A stretch of 64,000 bases of DNA from the NCBI GenBank assembly GCA_946811185.2, contig OX328109.1, forward strand, positions 2,542,001-2,606,000, written 5' to 3'. The position numbers and the translations under genes were made by a program. Of the stretch, positions 47,321-58,678 are shown one piece after another. Positions within the stretch are counted from its first letter, which is position 1. Each line of letters begins with the position of its first letter. Under the pieces are notes generated by a model that had not been told where the DNA came from, did not search any database, and worked only from the letters and a program-made list of their open reading frames with translations. Source of the DNA: Hippopus hippopus. Lineage: Eukaryota; Mollusca; Bivalvia; Cardiida; Cardiidae.

Positions 47321-47526
47321 ACAAAATTTTTTAGCATCCACTTTGAAAACTTATGGAGACGACAAACCAAATGTGGCTCAAAAGATGGATTTGCCTTTGA
47401 GAGGGTAGAGAACATTGTGGGGAAAAGAAGAAATGCTTGAAACCAGCATTTTCTCTTTTTCCCAAAATGTTTTCAAAAGTCCCCTTTTTTCGGTTGTTAA
47501 AACTGGGGTAGTATGGTACAGGATTA
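47321..47526 (+). mobile_element. Family A MITE
   Basis: L arm begins ACAAAATTTTTTAGCATCCA; ends GTATGGTACAGGATTAA. Confidence 0.85.
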
Positions 47527-47954
47527 AAAATGATTTCCATCCCTTTTTTACTTACCTGTGTTTCTGTTTATTCAAATGTAAATTGTTTGGTAAGCTTTGA
47601 TTGGCTGTGAGGCATAATTTTAACCAATCAGAAGGCTGGTAAAGGATTGAATTGATTGGTGAAAAGAGGTCCCAGTCTGCCTTGCTAGTACAAGTAGTTT
47701 CTATTATGTAACAGTTTTAGTTACCGCATCTTAGTTTTAGGCAAGAGGTATAGAAAATATTTGTTGCTTAATGACTACATGTAGAATGAGTAGTTTTACA
47801 TAATTATGCATGATTTTTGTTGTTGTTCTTTAGAATTAATTTACGAACAGCTTCCCTAACCCTGTCTCAGGCCGGAATTTAGGATATCCGTGGGGAGAAC
47901 TAAACTGAATTTCATTTTTTGTTGATGTATGTGTACACTTGTATTCAGTAATAG
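47527..47954. other. No recognised feature
   Basis: AT-rich with a short GATTGGCTG/AACCAATCAG inverted pair; no coding signal. Confidence 0.45.
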
Positions 47955-48388
47955 TTTAGCTCTTTACTAAACAATCCTGTGTTTTAATGAGCCTAAGAAA
48001 GAAGGCTTTGGAAACCATTGTGTGGAAAAGGAGAAAATGCTGGTAACCAGCATTTTCTCCTTTTTCCCCACAATGTTTTCTACCCTTTCAAAGAAACATG
48101 CTATCATTTGCGACAGGTTTAACCCCTAAAGCGCCTTTTGCTACTATATTTGCATTTGGGGTCAGAGTAGATTAAGATCAGACTGCAGTCTGATCTTTCA
48201 TCTCCACTGTACACTTTGCTGAAACACTACAAACAAAAAGCAATCATGAAATTGCATTTATCTTGGTCTTATTCTAAACTGAAAATTGGTTTTGGTTTTA
48301 TTCGGCGCTTTAAGGGTCGAACATCATCTACAAATGCTTTCAATTTGGTCGAGACTAAAATTTTGTGGTTAATTTTGGTAAAAAGATG
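47955..48388 (-). mobile_element. Family A MITE interrupted by family B
   Basis: R arm and core at 47955-48118; the L arm resumes at 48323 (CATCATCTACAAATGCTTTC) and ends GGTAAAAAGATGAA. Confidence 0.88.
48119..48322 (+). mobile_element. Family B MITE inserted in family A
   Basis: TTAACCCCTAAAGCGCC at the left and GGCGCTTTAAGGGTCGAA at the right (TTAA mutated to CGAA). It occupies the internal TTAA of the host copy. Confidence 0.88.
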
Positions 48389-48865
48389 AAGGCTAAACAT
48401 TAATGGTGAACTCCCCGAACTTCTGATTGCAGTCATACCCATGGAAGTTACCAGCAGAAGGTTTTAAATTACCCGACATGAAATGGCCAAATTTATTTCC
48501 CAGAATGCCCTACATAAGAGACGGATGTGAGATTACGGACTGTGTATAGATACAGGAATCAACGATAGAAAATTAAAAAATTTGTTTTTAATATTTTGCT
48601 GAAATACGTAGTCATTAAACCTGCTGATAGATTTGTACACGTAGTAAATTTCGAGATTTTTGTGTTTTCGGAAAATAAACACAAGGATAATAGAAATCCA
48701 GTGATAGACTGTGTTTACAGAGGACATCTGAATTGATACCAGAAGCTTGAAACTTGTTACTCACTGGTTATATGTTGACCGCCAAACCAAAATTTACCAC
48801 AAGGGTCAAAAGACAGAAAGATGTGACAGGTGGGAAAAAAAAGCAATTTTTCCCCTCAATCTGTA
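48389..48865. other. No recognised feature
   Basis: AT-rich DNA without coding signal or named repeats. Confidence 0.45.
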
Positions 48866-49094
48866 TTAACTCTTTACCACATGACAAACTTTTATACTCA
48901 CACAAATTCAAAGCTGTTGCAAACAGATTAAATGTGGCTCAATTGATGATAAAACCTGACTCTAGAAGGGTAGAAAATATTGTGGGAAAAGAAGAAAATG
49001 TTGGTTACCAGCATTTTCTCCTTTTCCCACAATGTTTTCGAAAGGCCTCTTTCTTAGGGTGGTATAAACTCAGCATTGTGTGAAAAAGAGTTAA
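48866..49094 (+). mobile_element. Family A MITE, full length
   Basis: TTAACTCTTTACCACATGAC to GTGAAAAAGAGTTAA. Confidence 0.92.
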
Positions 49095-49360
49095 TAGAAT
49101 TTATTGAAAAAGGAGCAGTCACTTACAGCAAGCAATCGCTCTTTTTACTACAATGTTTTACAATGCCATATACTGCAGGGACAGCCTAGTAACTAGTTTG
49201 TGTAAGGAAAAAGATTGGTGAATTTAGGGCAGAGGTGATCTTGGCCATGAATTTCGATTTGTTTTTTCGGTAGGAGTGTGACACCGAAGAAATGTTACGG
49301 GGAAAAAAAACAAGACTTTTATTCAACAGAGTTGCTTAGATCTTTTTCCCTTGTTATAAG

Positions 49361-49589
49361 TTGAACTTTTACCAAACAATCTCATGTTTTAATGACTTTG
49401 AGGAGTAAGGCTTTTGAAAACTTTGTGGGAAAAGGAGAAAATGCTGGTAACCAGCATTTTCTCCTTTTCCCACAAAGTTTTCTACCCTTCCAATGACAAA
49501 TTTCATCATTTGAACCGCTTTCATTTTGTCGTCTGCAAATGCTTTGAATTTGGACAAGTCTAAATTTTTGTCGTTTGGTAAAGGGTTAA
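49361..49589 (-). mobile_element. Family A MITE, full length
   Basis: TTGAACTTTTACCAAACAATC to GTTTGGTAAAGGGTTAA; very regular core. Confidence 0.93.
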
Positions 49590-49762
49590 AACAAATTTAT
49601 GAACAATTTTGGAATCTGATAGAATTTTAATTATCAGGTCTTAACTGTGAGACTTGAGTCAGGATTTTAATCATCAAGTCTTAAGCCTGAGACTTGAGTC
49701 AAGAAACTCGTAAGTGTAGCGAGGATGCCCTTGAAATAAGCTGAAAATAAGAACCTATGATA

Positions 49763-49993
49763 CGTAACTCTTTACCAAGCGACTGAATTTGAGACTCGTC
49801 GAAACTGAAAGCATTTGCAAATGACAAAATAAATGTTTCTGAAAAAATGAAATATGTTTTTGGAAGGGTAGAAAACATTGTGGGTAAAAGGAGAAAATGC
49901 TGGTTACCAGCATTTTCTCCTTTTTCCCACAACGTTTTCAAAAGCATTTTTCCTAAGGGTTGTTAAAGGTAGGGATTGTTTGGTAAAAAGTTT
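49763..49993 (+). mobile_element. Family A MITE
   Basis: CGTAACTCTTTACCAAGCGAC to TTTGGTAAAAAGTTTC. Preceded by a short direct repeat (ATCAGGTCTTAACTGTGAGAC / ATCAAGTCTTAAGCCTGAGAC, 49632-49698). Confidence 0.9.
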
Positions 49994-50189
49994 CAATATT
50001 TTAGAGTACAAGTAGATAGATTGTTTAGTCTAATATCAAAATTTATTAAACTTGACGGGAAGATAATAAATTTGCTTGTTTTCGATTATAGAACTTCAAA
50101 TTGTTCTCTGGGAGTGACAGGCTATGTTTATCAAAGCACATGCATAGAAAAATGTTACTAGTAGATAAAAGCGGACAGAATAGGAGTGC

Positions 50190-50310
50190 TGCTCTGAGAA
50201 AAGAGGGTTTCAGTGATGCATTATACCAAACAAGTTATCAGATAATTATGGGCCCATAAAAACAATATTGTTTGACTAAGTCATGACATAGAATGGTCCT
50301 TGGTTATGTA
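50190..50310 (+). mobile_element. Family C MITE fragment
   Basis: TGCTCTGAGAAAAGAGGGTT, GTGATGCATTATACCAAACA, AATTATGGGCCCATAAAAAC; the second half is missing. Confidence 0.7.
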
Positions 50311-51740
50311 GTAAATTTACAAATATTTTGAAAACTTTCTTCGTACCCAAAGGGTTAAATGATTGCTTTGTTTCTATCAAGACACAGTTTGGAACAGCAT
50401 GGCCTACTTACGTCCATTACACAGACATGTAGGTTCTGAGATGAGTTGGCGTTTGAGATAAAATTGTATCGATTGAGTCTCGGGAAAATGTTATTAAGCG
50501 AGCCTTTGGAGAGCTTAATAATGTTTTTTCTTGACGAGTTTAATAATTTTTATCCCAAACACCTGCAACTGTCATATTCTTGTCACATAACAATACTTCA
50601 CAAATTATAGATCAGAAGATGTAAAACCATCTTTAGATGCACCCATGGTAATATCCATAAACCCATTCACTTCTATGAAATACGTACAAAATGACGTCAA
50701 AAACGATGTCACACAGTTGTGATATCAAACGCATATAAGATAAGGAAATTCATGATGGGTATAGTTCACTGAAAACAAAGGAGGTTATGTGATAAATAGT
50801 AATGGCTTCATGTGTTTTCTTTTACTGAAATTATTGGGTGTGCTTTACATAAAGAGTTGCTTTCTTAAGTCAGGCCTGAATCTTCCCACGGAACAGGATT
50901 ACCTCAATTGTGACCTGTGTTATTTGTATGAATTATGCAAAAGTGTGCTCATCGTTCATAGAAAACCATTTGTGTCGTATTGTGTGAAAAACCCAGTCAT
51001 AAAGTCAATAGTATCCTTTTTATGTGTTGTTGTATACAATGGCTGACTTGCTGACCAATCAAAATTCTACATGTGCTGAGGAAGACAGAGCATTGTTGTT
51101 TAAAATGTTTGAATGTTGAGAATGAACTTTGTGCACTGTTATTATACTTATAACGTGTATAAGCATGAACAAATGAAAACATTATAATGCGGGACTTCAC
51201 TTGTAAATTTTATCATTACCATCATAACATAATTGTGTATATATACTTCTTTCAAATGATTTGCATAACTTTGCTTTGTTTTTCCTTGGCATTTCAAAAC
51301 GGCCAGTCTTTGAAAAATAAAGTTAGCATCAAACGTAGTAGTAAAGGGTACAGTGAATTTCGAATGTCGTTTTTTACGGTATCTGGGCTTTGCATCGTCT
51401 CAGGTTGAGAACATTTTTTTTCAGCGTAGCTGAATGTGCTGGCTTTTGACCTACTGTTTGGTATTGATAACAAATGAATAAATAGAAATTTGTGATTGGT
51501 TAAAAATATAGACATGTTTATTTTGAGTGCCCCTGCCCATTTGCTGGCAAATTTACCCCATCCTATCTTTTTTGAAGATATTGCTTGTTTCCTATGAATA
51601 AGCCAGAGGTCAAAAGTAATTTTAGCTAATCAAAACGATGCTGTAACAATGAAAGGTAGGAATTGAATCAATTTCGTTGCCAAAGGAAAAAAAAAAGAAA
51701 AGATCACCAAACTTGGTTTATAATGTTTATAATGTTTAGG
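50311..51740. other. No recognised gene or repeat
   Basis: AT-rich; reading frames here show no recognised motif or splice-consistent conservation. Confidence 0.4.
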
Positions 51741-51973
51741 CTAATGTCTTTACCAAACAACAAAATCCTGAACAAGACAAAATTCAAAGCATTTGCAGAC
51801 GACATAAAAAATGTAGCTGAAATGATAGTTTCTGTCTTTGAAATGATAAAAAAATGTTTGTGGGAAAAGGAGAAAATGCTGGTTACCAGCATTTTCTCCA
51901 TTTTGCACAATGTTTCCAAAAGCCATCTTGTTCAGGGGTTGTTAAAACTAGGGATTGTGCCAGAAAGAGTTAC
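51741..51973 (+). mobile_element. Family A MITE
   Basis: CTAATGTCTTTACCAAACAAC to GTGCCAGAAAGAGTTA. The right half of the core ends CCATTTTGCACAATGTTTCC. Confidence 0.88.
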
Positions 51974-52225
51974 TGTAGCAAAAAGATAGAAGTAAGTCAG
52001 TCATATAAAAAAAAGTAAATCCATTCACTTCGAAAACCACATTTTAAATGAGAGATGAAGGCCGAGTGTTATGATTTTTTTACCCAGGAATTGTTAGTTC
52101 ATTGTATTTATTATTTCTCCAGTGAGTGAATATGTTGTTTTCCTCCATCTCTCTCTCTCTCTTACTCTGTTGTCCATTTTTTTCCTTCCTTCAGCATATC
52201 CATAGTGTGTTAGTTTTTTGCAGGT

Positions 52226-52457
52226 TTAATCCTTTACCAAGCAATACCTAGTTTTAATGACTCCGAGTTAAGAGGCATTTGAAAACATTGTGAAGAAAAA
52301 GGAGAAAATGCTATTAACCAGCATTTTTTCCTTTTCCCACAATGTTTTCTACCCTTTCTGATACAAATTCCATCAGTTTAGTGGCATTTTATTTGTCGGC
52401 TGCAAATGTTTTAAATTTGGGACTCGTTTGAATTTTTGTTGTATGGTAAGGAATTAA
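52226..52457 (-). mobile_element. Family A MITE, full length
   Basis: TTAATCCTTTACCAAGCAATAC to GTATGGTAAGGAATTAA. The right TTAA is shared with the next copy. Confidence 0.92.
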
Positions 52458-52672
52458 CACTTTACCAAACAACAAAGACTTTTCCACCTTGCTAGCATTT
52501 GTAGACAACAAATTGAATGCAGGAAGATAAAATTTGTCTTTAATAGGGCAGAAAACATTGTGGAAGAAAGGAGAAAATGATGGTAACCAGCATTTTCTCC
52601 TTTTCCCACAATTCTTTTTAAAAGCTTTTGTATTGGAAGTCGTTAAATAATGTTTGTTTGGTAAAGAATTAA
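52454..52672 (+). mobile_element. Family A MITE, full length
   Basis: TTAACACTTTACCAAACAAC to GTTTGGTAAAGAATTAA; shares 52454-52457 with its neighbour. Confidence 0.92.
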
Positions 52673-52999
52673 ATATGTATCTGGAGTTTTTATGCTTTGG
52701 TGTTTTATCTTTTCTCAATGACTATTATTATTATTATTATCATTATTATGATGATGATTGTTAGAAAGATGTATGGAACATAATTGTACGACAGGTTATT
52801 GTAAAATCGAAATTGTCTAATTACAATTTCTTTCAAAGACGGAATCAAATCATCGAATATTGCCATTTTGTTGAACATGTCCGTGTGTTAGTGTGTAGCA
52901 CGACGCTTTATTTCCCAGGCATTGAGAGAAAAAATTTATACTAGCGTTATATCCGAAAATAGGACAGATTTTTCAGTGTACTAGACTGTAGACAATCAT

Positions 53000-53134
53000 A
53001 AAAAAAGGATAGAAAACATTATGGGAAAAGGAAAAAAGGCTGGTTACCAGCATTTTCTCCTTTTCCCACAATGTTTCCAAAAGCCTTTCTACTCAGATTT
53101 ATTGTAAGTCCAGATTGTTTGGTAAAGCATTGAA
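53000..53134 (+). mobile_element. Family A MITE, L arm missing
   Basis: Starts AAAAAAGGATAGAAAACATT; ends TTTGGTAAAGCATTGA. Confidence 0.85.
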
Positions 53135-53154
53135 GGTTTTAGGTCACAAGTTGA

Positions 53155-53260
53155 GTACAAACTGAGAATCCAGCAGTTGACAGTGTAGATCTAAGATCAG
53201 ATATTCTGTGCAGTCTGCTCTTGTTCTACACTGTCTGGAGAAGCAACCTATGTTCCATCA
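53155..53260 (+). mobile_element. Family B centre
   Basis: GACAGTGTAGATCTAAGATCAG / CAGTCTGCTCTTGTTCTACAC without outer ends. Confidence 0.7.
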
Positions 53261-54549
53261 TGGTACCAGACAGGTAATAGCGTGAAAAACTCTTGTCTGA
53301 CTTCTGCCCGTGAAATAAAGCGTTTGTCGTGTCATTGGTATTTGGAGGTACAGTAGTTGTATAATATTTATTGTAGTTTATTTATAGGTCCACTGGCTGC
53401 CAAATTTGAACAATTCAGGGTTCAAAATCCAGACAAATTTAAGTTATACAATGTAAAAGTATTGATATTATTATAAGTCTGATAATGTGTTGCACTTGAA
53501 TCTGTAACAGTTAAAGTCGCTGGTAGAAAAATATATTGTAAAACTAGAATAAAAGTTGCCAACTTTCGTTCTAGTTTACCGATACATTTTTCTGCAAGTG
53601 ACTGAAACTATGGTAGATTGCACTGAAACACATTATCAGATTTATAGTAATATTCCTACTTTTAAATGGTATAAATAAGATTCATCTGCATTTTGAATTC
53701 GGAATTCATTACTTTTGGTTGGTAGTGTGCCTTTAAGAGATACTTACTTTGATAAGTTTGTTCCATTTCTTCATCCTGTAAATTATTCTTACCTTACTAA
53801 GCGGGAAGTTTTTTTTTTTTTCAAATTTTATGTGACTTTATTGTGTAAATACTGAGTGTGGTTTATTTAGATTGGCTGGTTGGTAAAATTGGTTATGTTG
53901 AGAAACTTCTGATTTGTTATATTTGCCTGATTTTATAAATTTTATACATGTACCTGCTGAATTTGCAATATGTGCTTTTAGAAGTTTCCTTCAAAAATTG
54001 GGATGATCAGCATTTTAAAAGGTTTGATTATAATGTATGGGAAAACATTCTGGCAAAAGGAAAAATTAGTTTTAAAGAAAGGCAACTGACTCAGTAAGTT
54101 CTGACACATGTTTGCCAATTTTACTAATTGTTCTTGTTTGCAGTTACTGGTCAGGTTTCAAATTCCATTGGAAAACTCAAACCTTGCATTTTCTATTCTT
54201 GTTAAAAAACATATTAGTCCTGCCTTTAGAGGCAAATCTTCTGATTGGTTGAAAACAGGCTCTTCAGATAATCAGAAAAGCTACCATTAGAGATGTGTCT
54301 TCTTATTGCTAGAAAACAAACTCCTCAGCCAATCAGAGGTTGCTATTGAATTGTAGAGGGAAAAACTGATGTGAATATGATTGGGGAATGTATGCCCTGA
54401 CCTGTAATTTCATTCATGAGAGAAAACGGGAAAAGTTATATTTTTTTTTTCCAATTTAGACAGTTTACTTGTATTGTCAGTTAGAGCTGAGAGCTCGTCC
54501 ACAAATATGTCTTAAGGTCTTGGTCGTTAAGCTCATTATGAGTTCTTCT
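53261..54549. other. No recognised gene; small inverted repeat
   Basis: 53515-53605: GTCGCTGGTAGAAAAATATA...AACTAGAATAAAAGTTGCCAACTTTCGTTCTAGTTT...CATTTTTCTGCAAGTGAC forms a ~90-nt imperfect hairpin. Otherwise AT-rich, with decayed GATTGG-containing fragments near 54240. Confidence 0.5.
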
Positions 54550-54780
54550 TTAACTCTTTTCCTAACGTCAAAATTTGGTACTGGACCATATTGAAAGCAT
54601 ATGCAGACAACAAAATAAACGTAGCTCAAATAATGTTCTCTGTCTTTGATAGTGTTAAAAAACATTGTTGGAAAAGGAGAAAATGCTGGTTAGCAGCATT
54701 CTCTCCTTTTCCAACATTGTTTTCCAAAGCCTTCTTTTTTCAGGGTCTGTAAAAGATGGGACTTTGTGGTAAAGGGTTAA
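54550..54780 (+). mobile_element. Family A MITE, full length
   Basis: TTAACTCTTTTCCTAACGTC to GTGGTAAAGGGTTAA. The right TTAA is shared with the next copy. Confidence 0.92.
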
Positions 54781-54935
54781 CCCTTCAACAAACAATCGCT
54801 AGTTTTAACAACCCTATTGGAGAAAGTCTTTAAAAACATTGTGGGAAAATGAGAAAATACTGGTTACCAGCATTTTCTCCTTTTTACAACAATGTTTCCA
54901 AAGTCTTTGTCCTCAGGGTCGTTAGAATTGTGACT
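54777..54935. mobile_element. Family A MITE, two R arms
   Basis: Left TCGCTAGTTTTAACAACCCT and right CAGGGTCGTTAGAATTG are both R arms; the outer right end is lost. Confidence 0.85.
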
Positions 54936-55545
54936 TTTGACATTTTGCAGAAAGTACAGTTTTTGAAGAATAACGAGTTTAATGATCCAATATCTTGAAA
55001 CTGTGTTAGTGTCACTCGAGGGACGTTACGTCAATGGGAAAATTCCGTGAATTTGTCGGTTCTAATTTCAGATTTTATGAAATAGATGCACGAAGGCAGA
55101 TTGTTAAACAGATTTAATTGCCCATTTTGATTGTGTTCGTTACCTTGGACTTGTGATTTTTTTTTATATTTTAAATCAAGTGTTTTTTTAGATAGTCTGG
55201 CAGCTGTAATATAGATAATGCTACGAGCGTGGAGAGACTTGTAATATGTACATGCAGGTTTTCCATATTTGCTTGATTCTAAATTGCTTAAATTTCAGTG
55301 GTCCTAAGCAATTTGATGGGATCATATTTTACATTCTTGCTTATATGAAAACCTGCCATGCATCATTACAAGTTTTTCACAGCTGAGGTCTGCCAAAATT
55401 ATTAAATAAAACACATTTTAAAAAAAAAAGCTTGTGTTTGTCTTGTTTTATAATCCATTGGAGAAATGTCTTCTTCAAATAATTGGTCTATTTACACTAA
55501 TGGCACAGAGGTTTACTCTGCATAAAAACAAAAAAATCTGGACTC
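54936..55545. other. No recognised feature
   Basis: Unique-looking, non-coding. Confidence 0.4.
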
Positions 55546-55888
55546 TTCCAGCTCTATCAAACAACAAAATTTTACTTTCACCCGAATTAAATTATTCATT
55601 GAATGGCCTCTTACACCATTTTCAATCATTCAGACAGATCATGGCGACAGCTCATAGGGCTATGGCTCTGGAATGTCTTGCGTAAGGACTCTCCCATGCT
55701 TCAAGTGTGGCTCAAACACAGGGTCTCTAGGTTACAAGTCCTACACATTGCCACTAAGCCACACAAGACCCCCACCCAAACTTAAAGCTGTTCCAAACTA
55801 CAAATTACAAATTTCTCCTTTTCCCACACTGTTTTCAAAAGGGTACTTCCACAGGGTTGTTAAAACACACAATTGTTTAGTAAAGGGC
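55546..55888 (+). mobile_element. Family A MITE split by a minus-strand SINE
   Basis: L arm CTATCAAACAACAAAATTTT to CGAATTAAA; it resumes at ~55786 with TTAAAGCTGTTCCAAACTAC, then half a core and the R arm to TTTAGTAAAGGGC. Confidence 0.78.
55600..55785 (-). mobile_element. tRNA-derived SINE (14162 subtype)
   Basis: The minus strand reads GTCTTGTGTGGCTTAGTGGC at the head, and the body includes CATGGGAGAGTCCTTACGC and GAATGATTGAAAATGGTG. Nested in the family A copy. Confidence 0.75.
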
Positions 55889-56129
55889 AAATTTGGAGTT
55901 ATCTCCCTTAAAACTGGTCCAGCAGTAATTGTTTTCCTTGTAATACTCTGTACACAGAGCGCTGCACATTGAAGAGACGGTTAATGTAAGATAGAGTAAG
56001 GGATATTGATGACTGCAACCTAGATGCATAGAGGCTCAAGGAATCATCATGGCAAATGGAGAAAATAATCTGCCATAGATTCTCAAACGCCTCATTTGGA
56101 ACATGCTACAAAATGTTTTCAAGACAACA

Positions 56130-56348
56130 GTAAGCTCTTTACCAAATGACATATTTTGTTCTCTACCAATTTGAAAGAATCTGGACAACAAATCAAATTA
56201 GTTAAAGTAATTATTTTTGTCTGTGATAGGGAATTAAACACTTTAGAAAAAGGAGAAAATGCTGGTAACCAGCATTTTCTTCTTTTCCCACAATGTTTTC
56301 TAAGGCCTTCCTCTTCAGGGTTGTAAAAACTTGGAATAATGTGGTTGA
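56130..56348 (+). mobile_element. Family A MITE inside array unit 1
   Basis: GTAAGCTCTTTACCAAATGAC to AATGTGGTTGA. Units 2-4 have uninterrupted GAGTTAAAT or AAGTTAAAC at this place. Confidence 0.9.
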
Positions 56349-56370
56349 ACACTCACACTTCCCAATCTCT

Positions 56371-56375
56371 CTCCC

Positions 56376-56451
<76 letters not shown>
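56371..56451. repeat. (TC)n microsatellite, ~80 bp
   Basis: Pure CT run followed by a C-run; equivalent tracts in later units at 57486-57521 and 58300-58325. Confidence 0.95.
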
Positions 56452-56453
<2 letters not shown>

Positions 56454-56683
56454 CCCCCCACCCCCCAAAGAAGATAGCTTCTAAAAATGTTGGGGAAAAT
56501 AGACAAAATACTGGTACCAGCATATTCTCCCTCTTCCACTATGTTTTCTACCCTTTCATATAGATATTCAATCATTTATGGCAAACCTAATTTGTTTTCT
56601 GCAAATGTTTTCAATATGAATTTTGGTAACAAGAAATCAACACAGAAACTGTATGACTTAGGAAAGAAAAACCATTATCATAT

Positions 56684-56952
56684 ATGGCTTACAACACGCG
56701 AGAAGGGGCATTCGGACATTTGCGTAAAGTGTTGTCTCGGATCAGCCTGCGCAGTCTGCGCAGGCTGATCCTAGACGACACTTTACATCAACATTAGTTT
56801 TTGTCCTACAGTAGACTTGCGTAAACAAGAAAATCACACACGATCAGAAAGTGTTGTCTCGGATCAGCCTGCGCGGACTGCGCAGGCTGATCCGAGATGA
56901 CACTTTACGCAAATGTCCGAATGCCCCTTTTTCGCGTGTTGCAGGCCATATA
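56684..56952. mobile_element. Family D MITE: double-hairpin terminal repeats
   Basis: Terminal inverted repeats of ~86 bp (ACACGCGARAAGGGGCATTC, GACATTTGCGTAAAGTGTT). Each repeat itself contains the palindrome GGATCAGCCTGCGCAGTCTG / CGCAGGCTGATCC. Flanked by ATAT on both sides. The matching position in units 2 and 3 (GTCATATCTGGTCACAC) is empty. Confidence 0.9.
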
Positions 56953-57481
56953 GTCACACTCAACCCTTGAAATTATCTCCCTTTGAAATTTATTAAAATT
57001 CCTATTTCAGCAAATTTTATGATTTCTTTTTACTTCCTTTAGTTTGGACGTCACTAACCATGACTAGAAGCTACTTTTCCTATAAAGAAATTGTTGAGAA
57101 ATGGCTTCTACATAAAACCTTGCAAATTTGGAGTTGTCTCCCTTAAAATTGGTCCGGCAGTCATGTCAGTAGAATGTTGAATTTTTGTTCCTTGTAATAC
57201 TCTGTAGACAGAGCACTGCATATAGAAGACATGAAGATGTAATATAAATGAACAGCAAAGGAAGAGATATTGATGACTGCAACCTGGATGCACAGAGGCT
57301 CGAGAAATCATCAGGGCAAATGGAGAAAATAATCTACCGGAGATTCACATATGCCCCATTTGGGAAATGCGACAAAATTTTTTCAAGACAAGAGTTAAAT
57401 ACACACCCTCAACAATCTCTCTGTCTATGGTTCTGTCTCTATTTTTCTCTGTCTGTCTGTCTGTCCGTCCATCCACCCCCC

Positions 57482-57525
<44 letters not shown>

Positions 57526-58360
57526 CAAAGAAGCCAGCTTCTGAAAATGTTGTAGGAAATGGAGAGAATGCTGATACCAGCATATTCTCGCTCTTCTACA
57601 ATCCTTTCCAAGATATTTTCAATCATTTATCATGCCAAACCAATTTTTTTGTCTGCAAATCTTTTCAATATGGATAATGATAGCAAGAAAACAAGACAGA
57701 CTCTGTATGATTTGAGGCATACAAGCCATTGTCATATCTGGTCACACACAACTCTTGAAATTATCTCCCTTTGAAAATTTACAAAATTTCATCTTTTGCA
57801 AATTTTATGATTTCTTTTAATTTCCTTTTACTTGGACATCACTCACCAGAAGTAGAAGTTTCTTTTCCTACAAAGAAATTGTTGCAAAGTAGCTTCTAAA
57901 TAAAACCTTGCAAATTTGGAGTTATCTCCCTTAAAACTGGTCCAGCAGTCATGTCAGTAGGTAGTGGAATCTTTTGTCCTTGTAATACCCTGTACATAGA
58001 GCACTGCACAGTAAAGACACAGTTAATGAAAGATAATTAAATTAGTTATTGATGAGTGCAATCTTTATGCATAATAGCTGAAGAAATCATCATGGCAAAT
58101 GGAGAAAATAATCTACCAGAGGTTCCCAAGCACGTCTTTTGAAAGATGCTACAAAATATTGTTTCAAGCCAAGAGTTAAATAACAATTTCTTAACAATTT
58201 CTCTGTCTGTCTCTCTATCTGTCTGTCACTCTGTCTGCCTGTCTGTCTGTCCATCAGTCCATCCATCCCTTTGTCTCTGTCTGTCTGTCTGTGCCTCTCT
58301 TGCTCTCTCTCTCTCTCTCTCTCTTGCTCTCACACTCTTACACAGAGGCCAGCTTCTGAA

Positions 58361-58678
58361 AATGTTGTGGAAAATGGAGAGAATGCTGATACCAGCATAT
58401 TCTCCATCTTCTACCATGTTTTCAATCCTTCCAAGATATCTTCAGTCATTTATGGCAAACCAAATTTATTGTCTGCAAATCTTTTCAATATACAAGTAGA
58501 TAATGAGGGCAAGAAAACAAATGTTGTGGAAAATGGAGAGAATGCTGATACCAGCATATTCTCCATCTTCTACCATGTTTTCAATCCTTCCAAGATATCT
58601 TCAGTCATTTATGGCAAACCAAATTTATTGTCTGCAAATCTTTTCAATATACAAGTAGATAATGAGGGCAAGAAAACA
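58361..58678. repeat. Exact 159-bp tandem duplication in array unit 3
   Basis: 58361-58519 and 58520-58678 look identical by eye, each starting AATGTTGTGGAAAATGGAGA. Absent from the other units. Confidence 0.9.

Noticed and set aside
56211..58499. RERERE and SLSLSL peptides
   Set aside because: (TC)n microsatellite translations within array T.
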